Shown here: in pieces, positions 17,781 through 26,504 of the stretch
Layout of the letters: every line of letters begins with the position of its first letter
How positions within the stretch are numbered: position 1 is the first letter of the stretch
Origin: Sphingobacterium sp. UT-1RO-CII-1
GTDB lineage: Bacteria > Bacteroidota > Bacteroidia > Sphingobacteriales > Sphingobacteriaceae
DNA length: 64,000 nucleotides
NCBI RefSeq assembly: GCF_026711005.1
Contig: NZ_JAPPVJ010000009.1
Span: forward strand, 82,275 to 146,274
Reading direction: 5' to 3'
Position numbers and translations under genes: made by a program
Notes under the pieces: generated by a model
The model's input: only the letters and a program-made list of their open reading frames with translations
Databases searched by the model: none
Told to the model about the DNA's origin: nothing

Positions 17781-18830
17781 TTAAGCTTTGTCTTTTGTAG
17801 ATTCTGTTAAAGCTTTATAGTCTGTAATGAATTGATCGACAGTTTTTTCGTCTGTAGCCCAAGAAGTTATTAAGCGTATAGCTTCTTGGTTTGAGCCCAT
17901 TTCTCTCCAGGTAAAAAATGAATAATTGGTACTAAGCTTTTTACTTACCTCTTTTGAGATAATCGGGAATAATTGGTTGGTCGAAGAGTCGGCAAGGAAT
18001 AAGCAGCCCATTTCTTTTAAAGCTTGGGCGATTTTTCCTGCCATTTTGTTAGCATGATCTGCAAGTTGAAGGTAAAGATCATCTGTGAAAAGTTCGAGAA
18101 ATTGGATACCTAATAAGCGTCCTTTTGCTAAGAGCGCTCCCTTTTGCTTCAGCGAATAATCAAATTCGTAAGCCGTTTTCTTATCTGAAAAAACAATAGC
18201 CTCTCCCAGTAACCCTCCATTTTTTGTAGCCCCTATGTAAAATACATCTGTCAGGCTACTAATATCGGCTAAAGTTAAATTGCTGTTTTTTGCACATATT
18301 GCATGAGCCAATCGGGCTCCATCTAAAAATAAGTATAATGAGTTTTCTTTGCAAGCTTTACTTAAATCGGCAAGTTCTTTTTGTGTATAGATATTGCCTA
18401 ATTCGGTAGGGTTTGATATATAAACCATTTTAGGTTTTACAACGTGTGGGCGCATTGCAAATTGTTTTAAAACAGTTGTTACATCTTCTGCATTGAGTTT
18501 TCCGTCTGTTTTATCAACGGGTATAATACGGTGTCCGGTAGCTTCAATAGCACCAGCCTCATTTGCATATATATGCCCTGTATTTGCACTAATTACCGCT
18601 TCATGTGGGCGGAGAAGGTGGGATATGACCAATAAATTTGCCTGTGTACCTCCCGATACAAAAAATATTGCAGCATTTGGGTTCTGCATTTTTTCCTGCA
18701 TCACGTTTTTTGCTTTTGCAGTATATGGGTCGTCGCCATATCCATCATGTTGTTCAAAATTTGAACGGTATAGCCTCTCCAAGATATTAGGATGCGCCCC
18801 TTCTGCGTAGTCATTTTTAAAGTTATACAT
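17781..18830 (-). CDS. Low-specificity L-threonine aldolase
   Basis: A 349-residue PLP enzyme of the beta-eliminating lyase/threonine aldolase family, splitting L-threonine or allo-threonine to glycine and acetaldehyde. Family blocks are 'NDYAEGAHPNIL' at the N-terminus, 'FFVSGGTQANLLV', 'ISNPTELGNIY', 'LFLDGARLAHA' with the PLP-pyridine Asp, and 'IGATKNGGLLGEA' with the Schiff-base Lys. The length is typical. It is followed by the small membrane protein. Confidence 0.85.
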   Translation of the reverse strand: MYNFKNDYAEGAHPNILERLYRSNFEQHDGYGDDPYTAKAKNVMQEKMQNPNAAIFFVSGGTQANLLVISHLLRPHEAVISANTGHIYANEAGAIEATGHRIIPVDKTDGKLNAEDVTTVLKQFAMRPHVVKPKMVYISNPTELGNIYTQKELADLSKACKENSLYLFLDGARLAHAICAKNSNLTLADISSLTDVFYIGATKNGGLLGEAIVFSDKKTAYEFDYSLKQKGALLAKGRLLGIQFLELFTDDLYLQLADHANKMAGKIAQALKEMGCLFLADSSTNQLFPIISKEVSKKLSTNYSFFTWREMGSNQEAIRLITSWATDEKTVDQFITDYKALTESTKDKA

Positions 18831-18982
18831 ATAGGCTATTGAATCATGATAAACTCAAAAATACATGCTTTAACATAAATAACGAAAGAACTACAGCCTT
18901 ATATTTTAGTGACTTTAAGAAAGTGTTCCTTTATGACATTTCTTTGGTTTTTTATTTCTAAAAACAATAGTTTATATCGAGT

Positions 18983-20998
18983 TTAACTTAGATTTTGCCC
19001 AAGGAATATTTCATTTTTTTGTTCTGCCGAGAGAGATATGAATCTTTCATAATGTTTCAAAACATCACTTATTAATTCATTTTTAGTAAAATATTGCACA
19101 TCATAGCCTGAGCGGTTGTCTCCAAAGTAAGTCATTGGTATATATGTTGTATTGTCGGCAATTTCTGGTGCATTCTCTTCACTCATGAGGTAGTCCGATA
19201 CGTTGTGCGATTTGATACGCACACCGTAGAGAAAATCGGCCATTTCTGCATGTTGAATTTTTACTTCAACATAGTTTTTAGCACCTTCCAGCTGTGTCTC
19301 CAGTGTAGCTGTAATTCCTTTGCTTTGAAATTCAGCAACTAATTCGCTGAATGCGGGCAGTACCATTTTTTCTAAAAATTGGTTAACATCTTTTTTTTCA
19401 CTGTATGATACTATTTTTTCCAATCTATCTTTCCAATTCGTCCCTGACCAACTATTGGTTGCATGTGCTAATGGACGTTTATAATAATCTGTATCAATCG
19501 CTAAGCCTTTTAATAGACTGTAGCAAAACAAAATCATAATAATAGAGAAGGGTAAAGCTGTAATCAGCGTCATGGTCTGTAACGTTTCTAAACCTCCTGC
19601 ATTGATAAGTACCAACGAAGTGAAGGCCAATAAGCAACCCCAGAACACGACCTGCCATTTCGGAGAAGTCAGTGCGTTTTTTGAAGAAATATTATTCATA
19701 ACATAAATGCCCGAATCGGCTGATGTTACAAAAAATATGAAAATAATAATAATTGCGACGACACTCAGTAGATATTGTAAGGGGAAATTTTCTAAAAATT
19801 TAAACAACATTAGGTCTGCATTTCCCGTCATACTGCTTAGTGCGCCATGCAATTCATTAGTGTCTATCCATAGTGCACTGCTTCCAAAAACAGTCATCCA
19901 TAAAAAATTAAAGAGAGTTGGTAGAATAAGTACTGCACCTATAAACTCACGAATGGTACGGCCTTTAGATATTTTAGCAATAAATAAGCCTACATAAGGT
20001 GACCAAGAAATCCACCATGCCCAATAGAGTATTGTCCAGTTAAAAAACCATTCTTGCCGGTTTGGCTCATATGCATGTGTATTAAAAGTTAAGCTAAAAA
20101 ATTCATTAATATAGTAGCCTAGCCCTTCTGAGAAAGTTCCCAGAATAAATGTAGTTGGCCCAAATGCAAGAATAATGAGCATCAATATTATAGCACTAAC
20201 AATATTTAGTATACTTAAGAATTTTAAGCCTTTGGTTAATCCACTCGTTGCGGACAGAATAGATAAAGTCATCACAAAAATGACGATAAGTACTTGGTAA
20301 GTGAAACTTATTTCGGGAATAATGCCTAGGTGTGCCAGGCCCGCAGTAAGCTGCATTACCCCAAAACCTAAAGTAGTTGTAATTCCGAAGAACGTGCTAC
20401 ATAGTGCAAACATATCGACAATGTCTCCAGCACGGCCTTCAATTTTATCTTTAAAAATAGGGTAGAAGCAACTTCTTAATGATAGTGGAAGGCGGTATCT
20501 ATAGGAGAAATATGCTAACGATAAACCTACAACTGCATAGATAGACCAGGCGTGAATACCCCAGTGAAAAAAAGTATATAGTTGTGCGTCTTTAGCTCTT
20601 CTTACTAAAGGCAAGTCTGCGACTGAGTGATCCGTAAAATGTGCTAGAGGTTCAGCTACACTAAAGTACATTAAGCCAATACCCATACCCGCTGCAAACA
20701 ACATACACACCCATGAGAAGAATGAAAATTCAGGTTTAGAGTCGTTGGCTCCCAATTTGATATTTCCGTATTTACTTAATACTAAGAAAAGCAAGAAAAA
20801 AACGAAAACTGTCACCACCATTACATACAGCCAGTTTAAGTTTTCGAAAAGTAGGTTTTTAACGATCGATAGGTAATGATTTGTCCCTTGAGGGAAGAAT
20901 ACAGAGAGTATAGTTGTACCTAGAATAAATATTAAACTGGGAATTATGATACCTGGAGTGAAGGTGCTTTTGGATTTTAGTTGCTTTAAGAATTGCAT
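18983..20998 (-). CDS. BCCT family transporter (choline/betaine type)
   Basis: A 671-residue protein with about 12 transmembrane helices. The BCCT signature region includes 'LFAAGMGIGLMYFSVAEP' and the aromatic motif 'WAWWISWSPYVGLFIAKISKG' (in two halves), where Trp residues form the quaternary-ammonium box. A cytoplasmic C-terminal extension of about 170 residues resembles BetT, where it senses osmotic state. It imports choline, betaine or a related N-methylated compound with Na+ or H+. It is divergent from the DUF5690/oxidoreductase pair. Confidence 0.88.
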   Translation of the reverse strand: MQFLKQLKSKSTFTPGIIIPSLIFILGTTILSVFFPQGTNHYLSIVKNLLFENLNWLYVMVVTVFVFFLLFLVLSKYGNIKLGANDSKPEFSFFSWVCMLFAAGMGIGLMYFSVAEPLAHFTDHSVADLPLVRRAKDAQLYTFFHWGIHAWSIYAVVGLSLAYFSYRYRLPLSLRSCFYPIFKDKIEGRAGDIVDMFALCSTFFGITTTLGFGVMQLTAGLAHLGIIPEISFTYQVLIVIFVMTLSILSATSGLTKGLKFLSILNIVSAIILMLIILAFGPTTFILGTFSEGLGYYINEFFSLTFNTHAYEPNRQEWFFNWTILYWAWWISWSPYVGLFIAKISKGRTIREFIGAVLILPTLFNFLWMTVFGSSALWIDTNELHGALSSMTGNADLMLFKFLENFPLQYLLSVVAIIIIFIFFVTSADSGIYVMNNISSKNALTSPKWQVVFWGCLLAFTSLVLINAGGLETLQTMTLITALPFSIIMILFCYSLLKGLAIDTDYYKRPLAHATNSWSGTNWKDRLEKIVSYSEKKDVNQFLEKMVLPAFSELVAEFQSKGITATLETQLEGAKNYVEVKIQHAEMADFLYGVRIKSHNVSDYLMSEENAPEIADNTTYIPMTYFGDNRSGYDVQYFTKNELISDVLKHYERFISLSAEQKNEIFLGQNLS

Positions 20999-21360
20999 AT
21001 ATATTGCTTTGGTAACTACATTTTAGTAGTATTAAACATTTCATAAGTGCGCTAGGGAAGATTACTATATGAACCTACTATTTGTATATCCATCAATAAA
21101 AACCCAAACAGTTTGGGGGCGCACGACATACAAAAATTAAATATAAAAACTCTAATTTTTGTTTTGAGATCACAAATATACAAAAATATTTCCCTTTGTG
21201 AAATAATATTTCATAATAGGGGTGATCATTGCTTCTCTTCAGTGTTTACATTTCTCTTGATCTGTTTACAAATACTTAACAAATGTTTAGCGATTAGGTA
21301 ATCTTTGAATTTTACTTTTGGATGCATAATTATTGTGCAGTAATACTAGAATTCAAATAT
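20999..21360. other. Divergent intergenic region, 360 bp
   Basis: This contains the leaders of the BCCT gene (leftward) and the DUF5690 gene (rightward). A tight palindrome CCCAAAC-A-GTTTGGG lies at 21103-21117, roughly 100 bp upstream of the BCCT start, and could be a regulator site. The -7 box for the rightward gene is at 21313-21320. No ORF or RNA gene is evident. Confidence 0.45.
21313..21320 (+). promoter_or_regulatory. Probable -7 box for the DUF5690/oxidoreductase operon
   Basis: TACTTTTG matches TAnnTTTG exactly. The expected start near 21327 lies after the ATG at 21322, so translation must begin at the next in-frame ATG, 21361. The -33 element is weak. Confidence 0.5.
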
Positions 21361-22710
21361 ATGTTAGTATCAGGTTTTTTAAGTAAGAGAATTTCACACT
21401 GGAGTAATAGTCAGATCACTCTTTTGATTGCCATTGCTGCATTTTGTTGTTATACGAGTATGTATGCTTTTAGGAAATCATTTACAGCAGGAGACTATGA
21501 TGGTGAAATGTTGTTGGGTATGAGTTACAAAGTGTGTATGGTCATTACACAGATGTTTGGCTATTTGTTAAGCAAGTTTTATGGTATCCGTTATATTGCT
21601 GAAAGTACAAATAATAAACGTGGGCGTTCTTTATTGCTTTTGGTTGGTTTATCTTGGTTGGGGTTACTTGGTTTTGCTTTAGCTCCGAAACCCTGGAATA
21701 TTATTTTTTTATTTCTCAATGGTCTGCCTTTAGGTATGATTTGGGGACTTGTTTTTAGCTATCTTGAAGGTCGCCGTCATACCGAAATTATGGGCGCTAT
21801 TATGGCCGTAAGTTTGGTGTTTGCTTCGGGACTAGTAAAGACTGTAGGACGAATTTTAATGGATACTCTTTCCATCAATGAATATTGGATGCCTTTTTGT
21901 ACTGGCCTTGTGTTCTTTCTCCCTTTTTTATTAACTGTTTGGCTTTTAGAACAGGTGCCGGCTCCATCTACAGAAGATAAAGCCTGTCGCACAGAACGTG
22001 TACCGATGGATAAGAGTATGAGAAGTAAGTTCTTAAAAACTTATTTACCAGGTATTGTTCTTACTGTAATTATTTATACCATGCTCACTATGCTTAGAGA
22101 TGTTCGTGATAATTTTGAAATAGAAATATGGCATATGCTCGAAGTGAAAGATAATGGTATTTACGCTAAAGTTGACGGACTTATTGCGGTTGTTGTATTG
22201 GTCAGTTTAGGGTTACTTATCTTGGTTAAGAACAATTTAAAAGCATTTCAACTTATTCATGGTCAGATATTAATTGGTTTTGCTATCGCTGGGTTATCAA
22301 CCTATCTCTTTACACAGAAATCTTTAGACGGTACGCTTTGGATGATCTTAGTTGGGCTAGGTCTTTACATGGCTTATATACCTTATAATGTTATCTTTTT
22401 CGAACGAATGATAGCTACATTTCGTGAGCGTGGTAATATAGGTTTCGTTATGTATATTGCAGACTCTATCGGATATTTAGGGAGCTTTAGTATTCTTCTC
22501 AATAAAGAGTTTATGCCGTCTCCAGTAGGTTGGGGTAGTTACTTTATCCAATTGGTGCTGATAGCATCTGTATTAGGGGTAACTTTGACTATAATTTCTT
22601 TTATCTATTTTACGCAAAAGAAAAAACAACATACTCTAGTTAGCTCTGAGGAAGTAAAGGCATGGTCCGTTTCAAATAATAAAGTGGAAATACAAATGAA
22701 TATTAAATAA
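21361..22710 (+). CDS. DUF5690 family membrane transporter-like protein
   Basis: About 449 residues and 12 predicted transmembrane segments with an MFS-like layout. 'FCCYTSMYAFRKSFTAGDY' near the N-terminus is the hallmark of DUF5690. Start 21361 is preferred over 21322 because the hydrophobic domain begins soon after and a -7 box overlaps the earlier codon. It is 16 bp upstream of an FAD amine oxidoreductase, a frequent pair in Bacteroidota near phosphonate-use genes. It probably carries the substrate of that enzyme or a product, but the substrate is unknown. Confidence 0.75.
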   Translation: MLVSGFLSKRISHWSNSQITLLIAIAAFCCYTSMYAFRKSFTAGDYDGEMLLGMSYKVCMVITQMFGYLLSKFYGIRYIAESTNNKRGRSLLLLVGLSWLGLLGFALAPKPWNIIFLFLNGLPLGMIWGLVFSYLEGRRHTEIMGAIMAVSLVFASGLVKTVGRILMDTLSINEYWMPFCTGLVFFLPFLLTVWLLEQVPAPSTEDKACRTERVPMDKSMRSKFLKTYLPGIVLTVIIYTMLTMLRDVRDNFEIEIWHMLEVKDNGIYAKVDGLIAVVVLVSLGLLILVKNNLKAFQLIHGQILIGFAIAGLSTYLFTQKSLDGTLWMILVGLGLYMAYIPYNVIFFERMIATFRERGNIGFVMYIADSIGYLGSFSILLNKEFMPSPVGWGSYFIQLVLIASVLGVTLTIISFIYFTQKKKQHTLVSSEEVKAWSVSNNKVEIQMNIK

Positions 22711-22726
22711 AAATAAGAGCTAAATA

Positions 22727-23881
22727 ATGGCAGATAAAAAATATGATTTAATAGTAGTTGGTGCCGGCATTTTAGGTACATTTCAAGCATATCATGCATT
22801 GAAAAAGGGGCTTCATGTTTTACATCTTGAGAAAGATATTTATCCGGTAGGGTCTACGGTACAGAATTTTGGTCAGGTTGTTCCTTCGGGCATGGCCGAC
22901 CGTTGGTTTGATTATGGTGTGCGCGGTTTAGACTTATATAGCTCTATTCAGAGTAAGTGCGACATTTCTATCCGCAATAATGGTAGTTATTATATTGCTT
23001 CTGATGCTGATGAGTTGAAAATAATCCATGAATTATCAGATCATTATACTACGAAAGGGTATGCACATGCTATGTATTCTAAAAAGCAGCTTCTAGATAA
23101 ATTTCCTGATTTAAAGGCTGAATATGTTCAGGGAGCTATCGTATTTGAGCAGGAGCTAAGTGCCGAGCCTGATAAATTGATAACTCGTTTACATAGCTTT
23201 ATGAAGCAAGAGTTTAAAAATTATGAACTGCATTATGATCATAGTGTAATAGATTGTGAATCTACAGGTGATACGGTAAAGGTACGAACCAATCAAGGAA
23301 CGGATTTTATTTCTGCAAAGCTTATTATTTGTAACGGTTATGACTTTAAAACCTTATATAAAAAAGATTTTGAGAATAGCGGTTTAAAAATCAGTAAGCT
23401 TCAGATGATGCGTACTGTTCCTCTACAGAATATTAAATTGCCAGGCAATATTTTAACGGGGTTAACAATACGCCGTTACGAAAGTTTTGAAGCCTACTGT
23501 CCTTCTTTCCATACGGTAGAAGTTCCAGAGCATTATCGTGAGCTTCGGGAGCACGGCATTCATATTCTTTTCAAACAGGCTATAGATGGAAGTATTATTG
23601 TTGGGGATTCGCATGAATATGCTGATGTAAATAATTTTGCAGATTTGGGTTATGCCATTAAAGAAAATATTAACACTTTAATGATTAATGAAGCCAATCG
23701 TATTTTGCCTATAGATGCTTCGCAAATAACTACATCATGGGCTGGTTTTTACTCGCAGCATAGCGATCATATATTTGAGTTGGATAAAGATTCCAATATA
23801 CATATAAGGACAGGAATAGGAGGGAAAGGAATGACTGCAAGTGCTGGTTATGCAGAATATTGTATAGATAGCTTGTTTTAA
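22727..23881 (+). CDS. FAD-dependent amine oxidoreductase, TIGR03364-like
   Basis: A 384-residue DAO-type flavoprotein. The FAD-binding dinucleotide fold is at the N-terminus ('IVVGAGILGTFQAYHALKKG'). 'STVQNFGQVVPSG' is characteristic of the TIGR03364 clade, often found beside phosphonate catabolism genes. The C-terminal 'TGIGGKGMTASAGYAEY' contacts the flavin. Members oxidise secondary or N-methylated amines; N-methylated aminoethylphosphonates are a reported class of substrate for the clade. No phosphonatase gene is present in this window, so the link is only by family. Confidence 0.75.
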   Translation: MADKKYDLIVVGAGILGTFQAYHALKKGLHVLHLEKDIYPVGSTVQNFGQVVPSGMADRWFDYGVRGLDLYSSIQSKCDISIRNNGSYYIASDADELKIIHELSDHYTTKGYAHAMYSKKQLLDKFPDLKAEYVQGAIVFEQELSAEPDKLITRLHSFMKQEFKNYELHYDHSVIDCESTGDTVKVRTNQGTDFISAKLIICNGYDFKTLYKKDFENSGLKISKLQMMRTVPLQNIKLPGNILTGLTIRRYESFEAYCPSFHTVEVPEHYRELREHGIHILFKQAIDGSIIVGDSHEYADVNNFADLGYAIKENINTLMINEANRILPIDASQITTSWAGFYSQHSDHIFELDKDSNIHIRTGIGGKGMTASAGYAEYCIDSLF

Positions 23882-23902
23882 GGCAAGCTATAGTAGTTAA
23901 AT

Positions 23903-23936
23903 TTAAAAAGGTCGAATAAACATTCGGCCTTTTTAA
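23903..23936. terminator. Bidirectional terminator
   Basis: A 15-bp inverted repeat TTAAAAAGGTCGAAT / ATTCGGCCTTTTTAA with one G-T pair and a 4-nt loop, between the convergent stops at 23881 and 23949. Confidence 0.85.
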
Positions 23937-23948
23937 GTTTGTTTCGGA

Positions 23949-24506
23949 TTAGAAATGTAGATTAACTTTTGTAAAGCCTAAGCCTTCTAATATAGGTTTG
24001 AATACATGTATGGCGTTTGCTTTCGTTTGATCTAGTATATCCGATTTGCGCACTTCGCGCTCTACTTCTTTTTCCGCAGCTTTAAAAGCTTCATCTACTA
24101 AAGTAGCTTCTCTAAAGAACGCCATTTTAGTATCATACACTTTCGATGCGCTATGGTCTATTTTTACATAGCAAATTTCGGGTTGTGGTAGTTGTATACT
24201 TACCGAATCGTTTTCAACAACAATATCTTCAGCCTTAAGTTTGGTTAAATCAATACAACCTACAGCGTCTGCTTTTACAATTAATAAGACGCTTGCATCA
24301 GGTAAAAACTGACTAATATTTTTGTGTTCCAATACATCGCTAAATCTATATTTTACAAGCTCCAGTTTACCCATTGATTCAATCCGTTCCAATAATATTT
24401 GATGCTTCGTCTCTGAACTTGGTTTGGCAGGCGTTCTAAAGAAAAGCGCCCACACTGCTACAGCAGTTATAGCTAGAAATAATATTACTTTTAAAAATCT
24501 CATCAT
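23949..24506 (-). CDS. DUF4230 family membrane-anchored protein
   Basis: A 185-residue protein with one N-terminal transmembrane anchor (residues about 4-22), then an alpha/beta domain with 'MGKLELVKYRFSDVLEHK' and 'GCIDLTKL', typical of DUF4230. A charged helix (residues 140-165) follows. The function is unknown. It is monocistronic and convergent with the oxidoreductase operon. Confidence 0.75.
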   Translation of the reverse strand: MMRFLKVILFLAITAVAVWALFFRTPAKPSSETKHQILLERIESMGKLELVKYRFSDVLEHKNISQFLPDASVLLIVKADAVGCIDLTKLKAEDIVVENDSVSIQLPQPEICYVKIDHSASKVYDTKMAFFREATLVDEAFKAAEKEVEREVRKSDILDQTKANAIHVFKPILEGLGFTKVNLHF

Positions 24507-24645
24507 AAAAATAGTAATTCAAATAATAGACCATTTTTACTAAAGTTATTGATTTTTATAATAAATATATATTATTCTAATTTATAGAATTTATAAAAAG
24601 AGTGTAAATAGTAGTTTAAGGTAAGAAAGCTGTTGTGTTTTCATT

Positions 24646-24689
24646 AAAAAGCAAAGTGCTTCATTATAAAATGAAGCACTTTGCTTTTT
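24646..24689 (-). terminator. Terminator of the ABC-F gene
   Basis: A perfect 19-bp inverted repeat (24646-24664, 24671-24689) with a 6-nt loop. AAAAA on one side and TTTTT on the other give a U-tract in either direction. It is 30 bp beyond the ABC-F stop. Confidence 0.9.
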
Positions 24690-24718
24690 GCCAATCTGTC
24701 AGTGTTTTATCTGCTCAA

Positions 24719-26350
24719 TTATTTTCTTCCGTACATTACTTCTCTTTGCTCTTGTACAGCTTCCGAGTTAATGTATTCGTCATATGTCATTAATTTATCA
24801 ATAATGCCATTTGGTGTTAATTCAATGATTCTGTTGGCTACTGTGCCCGTCAATTCGTGGTCACGCGATGTAAATAGCATAGAACCTTTAAAATCGAGCA
24901 TGCCGTTATTTAATGCCGTAATCGACTCTAGATCTAAGTGGTTGGTCGGTTCGTCAAAAATCAAGAAGTTTGCACCTTGTAACATCATTTTTGAGAACAT
25001 ACAGCGCATTTTTTCTCCTCCAGACAAAACAGATACCTTTTTCATGACCTCTTCACCCGAGAACAACATTTTACCTAAGAATCCTCTAATGAATTGTTCG
25101 TCTGCATCTGGCTTGGTAGTATAATTTCTTAACCAGTCGACCAAATTGTCATTATTGCCTTCAAAATATGCTGCGTTTTCAATAGGCATGTCGGTAGGGG
25201 TGATGGTTATTCCCCATTTAAACTCTCCACCGAAGTCGGTATCTCTGCCTGTTAAAATATCGTAAAAGGCTGTTGTAACAAGCGAGTTTTCTGAAAGTAC
25301 AGCTACTTTATCGCCTTTATTTAACATTAGGCTGATATCTTTAAAGTAGACTTCTCCGTTTACTGTTTTACTTAAGCCTTCCAATTGCAAGATCTGGTCT
25401 CCAGGTTCACGATCCATTTGATTGAACATGATAGCTGGGTACTTTCTGTTGGATGGCTTAATATCTTCTACATTTAGCTTATCAAGTGCTTTCTTCCGGG
25501 AAGTAGCTTGTTTAGACTTGGAAGCGTTTGCAGAGAAACGACGTATAAACTCCTGTAATTCTTTAATTTTATCTTCTGTCTTTTTATTTTGATCACTTCG
25601 TTGTTTTAGTGCAAGTTGTGAAGATTCATACCAAAACGAGTAGTTTCCGGAGTAGATATTCATTTTTCCAAAATCAATATCTACGATATGGGTACAAACA
25701 TGGTCTAAGAAGTGACGGTCGTGAGATACCACCAATACCGTGGCTTCATATCCGGCTAAAAAGTCCTCTAACCAAGCAATCGTGTTAATATCCAGGTCGT
25801 TCGTAGGCTCATCCAGAATTAAAATATCTGGATTTCCAAATAAAGCTTGGGCTAATAATACGCGGACTTTCTCATTACCATCTAGCTCGTTTAGAAGCTT
25901 AAAGTGTAATTCTTCTTTAATACCCAAGTTGCTCAGTAGGGTAGCTGCATTACTTTCGGCATTCCAGCCGTCCATTTCTGCAAATAAGCTTTCTAGCTCT
26001 CCTGCACGTTCTCCATCGGCATCTGAGAAATCTTCCTTCATATAGATGGCATCTTTCTCTTTCATTACCTTATATAGCTCTTGGTCACCCATCATCACTG
26101 TTTCGATGACAGAAAACTCATCAAAAGCATAGTGGTTCTGGTTAAGTACCGACATGCGTTCGCCAGGTGTAAAACTTACCGACCCTGTCGAAGGATCTAC
26201 TTCACCTGATATAATTTTAAGAAATGTAGATTTACCTGCACCATTGGCTCCAATGATACCGTAACAGTTTCCAGAAGTAAACTTTAGGTTTACATCTTCG
26301 AATAGGACACGTTTGCCGAAGCGCAGCGATAGGTTGGATACATTTATCAT
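24719..26350 (-). CDS. ABC-F family ATPase (YbiT-like)
   Basis: A 543-residue soluble protein with two ABC domains and no membrane span, a ribosome-associated translation-factor type. NBD1 has an intact Walker A 'GANGAGKST' (residues about 34-42), Walker B 'ILILDEPTNDLD' and 'VVSHDRHFLDHV'. A basic linker at about residues 245-300 corresponds to the P-site tRNA interaction motif. In NBD2 the Walker A position reads 'VLSENSLVTT', lacking GKS/T, and the switch reads 'TSRDHEL', while the signature 'LSGGEKMR' and 'LIFDEPTNHLD' are intact. Asymmetry of this kind is seen in YbiT-type members. It is the last host gene before the prophage. Confidence 0.85.
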   Translation of the reverse strand: MINVSNLSLRFGKRVLFEDVNLKFTSGNCYGIIGANGAGKSTFLKIISGEVDPSTGSVSFTPGERMSVLNQNHYAFDEFSVIETVMMGDQELYKVMKEKDAIYMKEDFSDADGERAGELESLFAEMDGWNAESNAATLLSNLGIKEELHFKLLNELDGNEKVRVLLAQALFGNPDILILDEPTNDLDINTIAWLEDFLAGYEATVLVVSHDRHFLDHVCTHIVDIDFGKMNIYSGNYSFWYESSQLALKQRSDQNKKTEDKIKELQEFIRRFSANASKSKQATSRKKALDKLNVEDIKPSNRKYPAIMFNQMDREPGDQILQLEGLSKTVNGEVYFKDISLMLNKGDKVAVLSENSLVTTAFYDILTGRDTDFGGEFKWGITITPTDMPIENAAYFEGNNDNLVDWLRNYTTKPDADEQFIRGFLGKMLFSGEEVMKKVSVLSGGEKMRCMFSKMMLQGANFLIFDEPTNHLDLESITALNNGMLDFKGSMLFTSRDHELTGTVANRIIELTPNGIIDKLMTYDEYINSEAVQEQREVMYGRK

Positions 26351-26466
26351 CTATACCTGTTTTTTTTGTGATATTTTTATTTAAAATTATGATTATCAGT
26401 GCTCTTAACTTTATATTACTGATGTTTTGTTTTATTTCTTGTCTCAATTAAGCAGCCTTTATTGCT

Positions 26467-26502
26467 TATCTTTGCTGAAATTAATTTACAAATAATTTAC
26501 AA
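26467..26502 (+). promoter_or_regulatory. Integrase promoter and candidate arm-type repeats
   Basis: TATCTTTG (26467-26474) matches the TAnnTTTG -7 consensus 30 bp before the integrase start. Immediately downstream TAATTTACAA occurs twice, 11 bp apart (26482-26491, 26493-26502). Such paired direct repeats next to int could be integrase arm or excisionase sites. Confidence 0.45.
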
Positions 26503-26504
26503 GT

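Noticed and set aside
21103..21117. Terminator at CCCAAACAGTTTGGG
   Set aside because: The arms are separated by one base, so no RNA hairpin can form; an operator is more likely.
26351..26504. Exact attL core of the prophage
   Set aside because: No tRNA or obvious core sequence is present, and the right end needed for comparison is outside the window.
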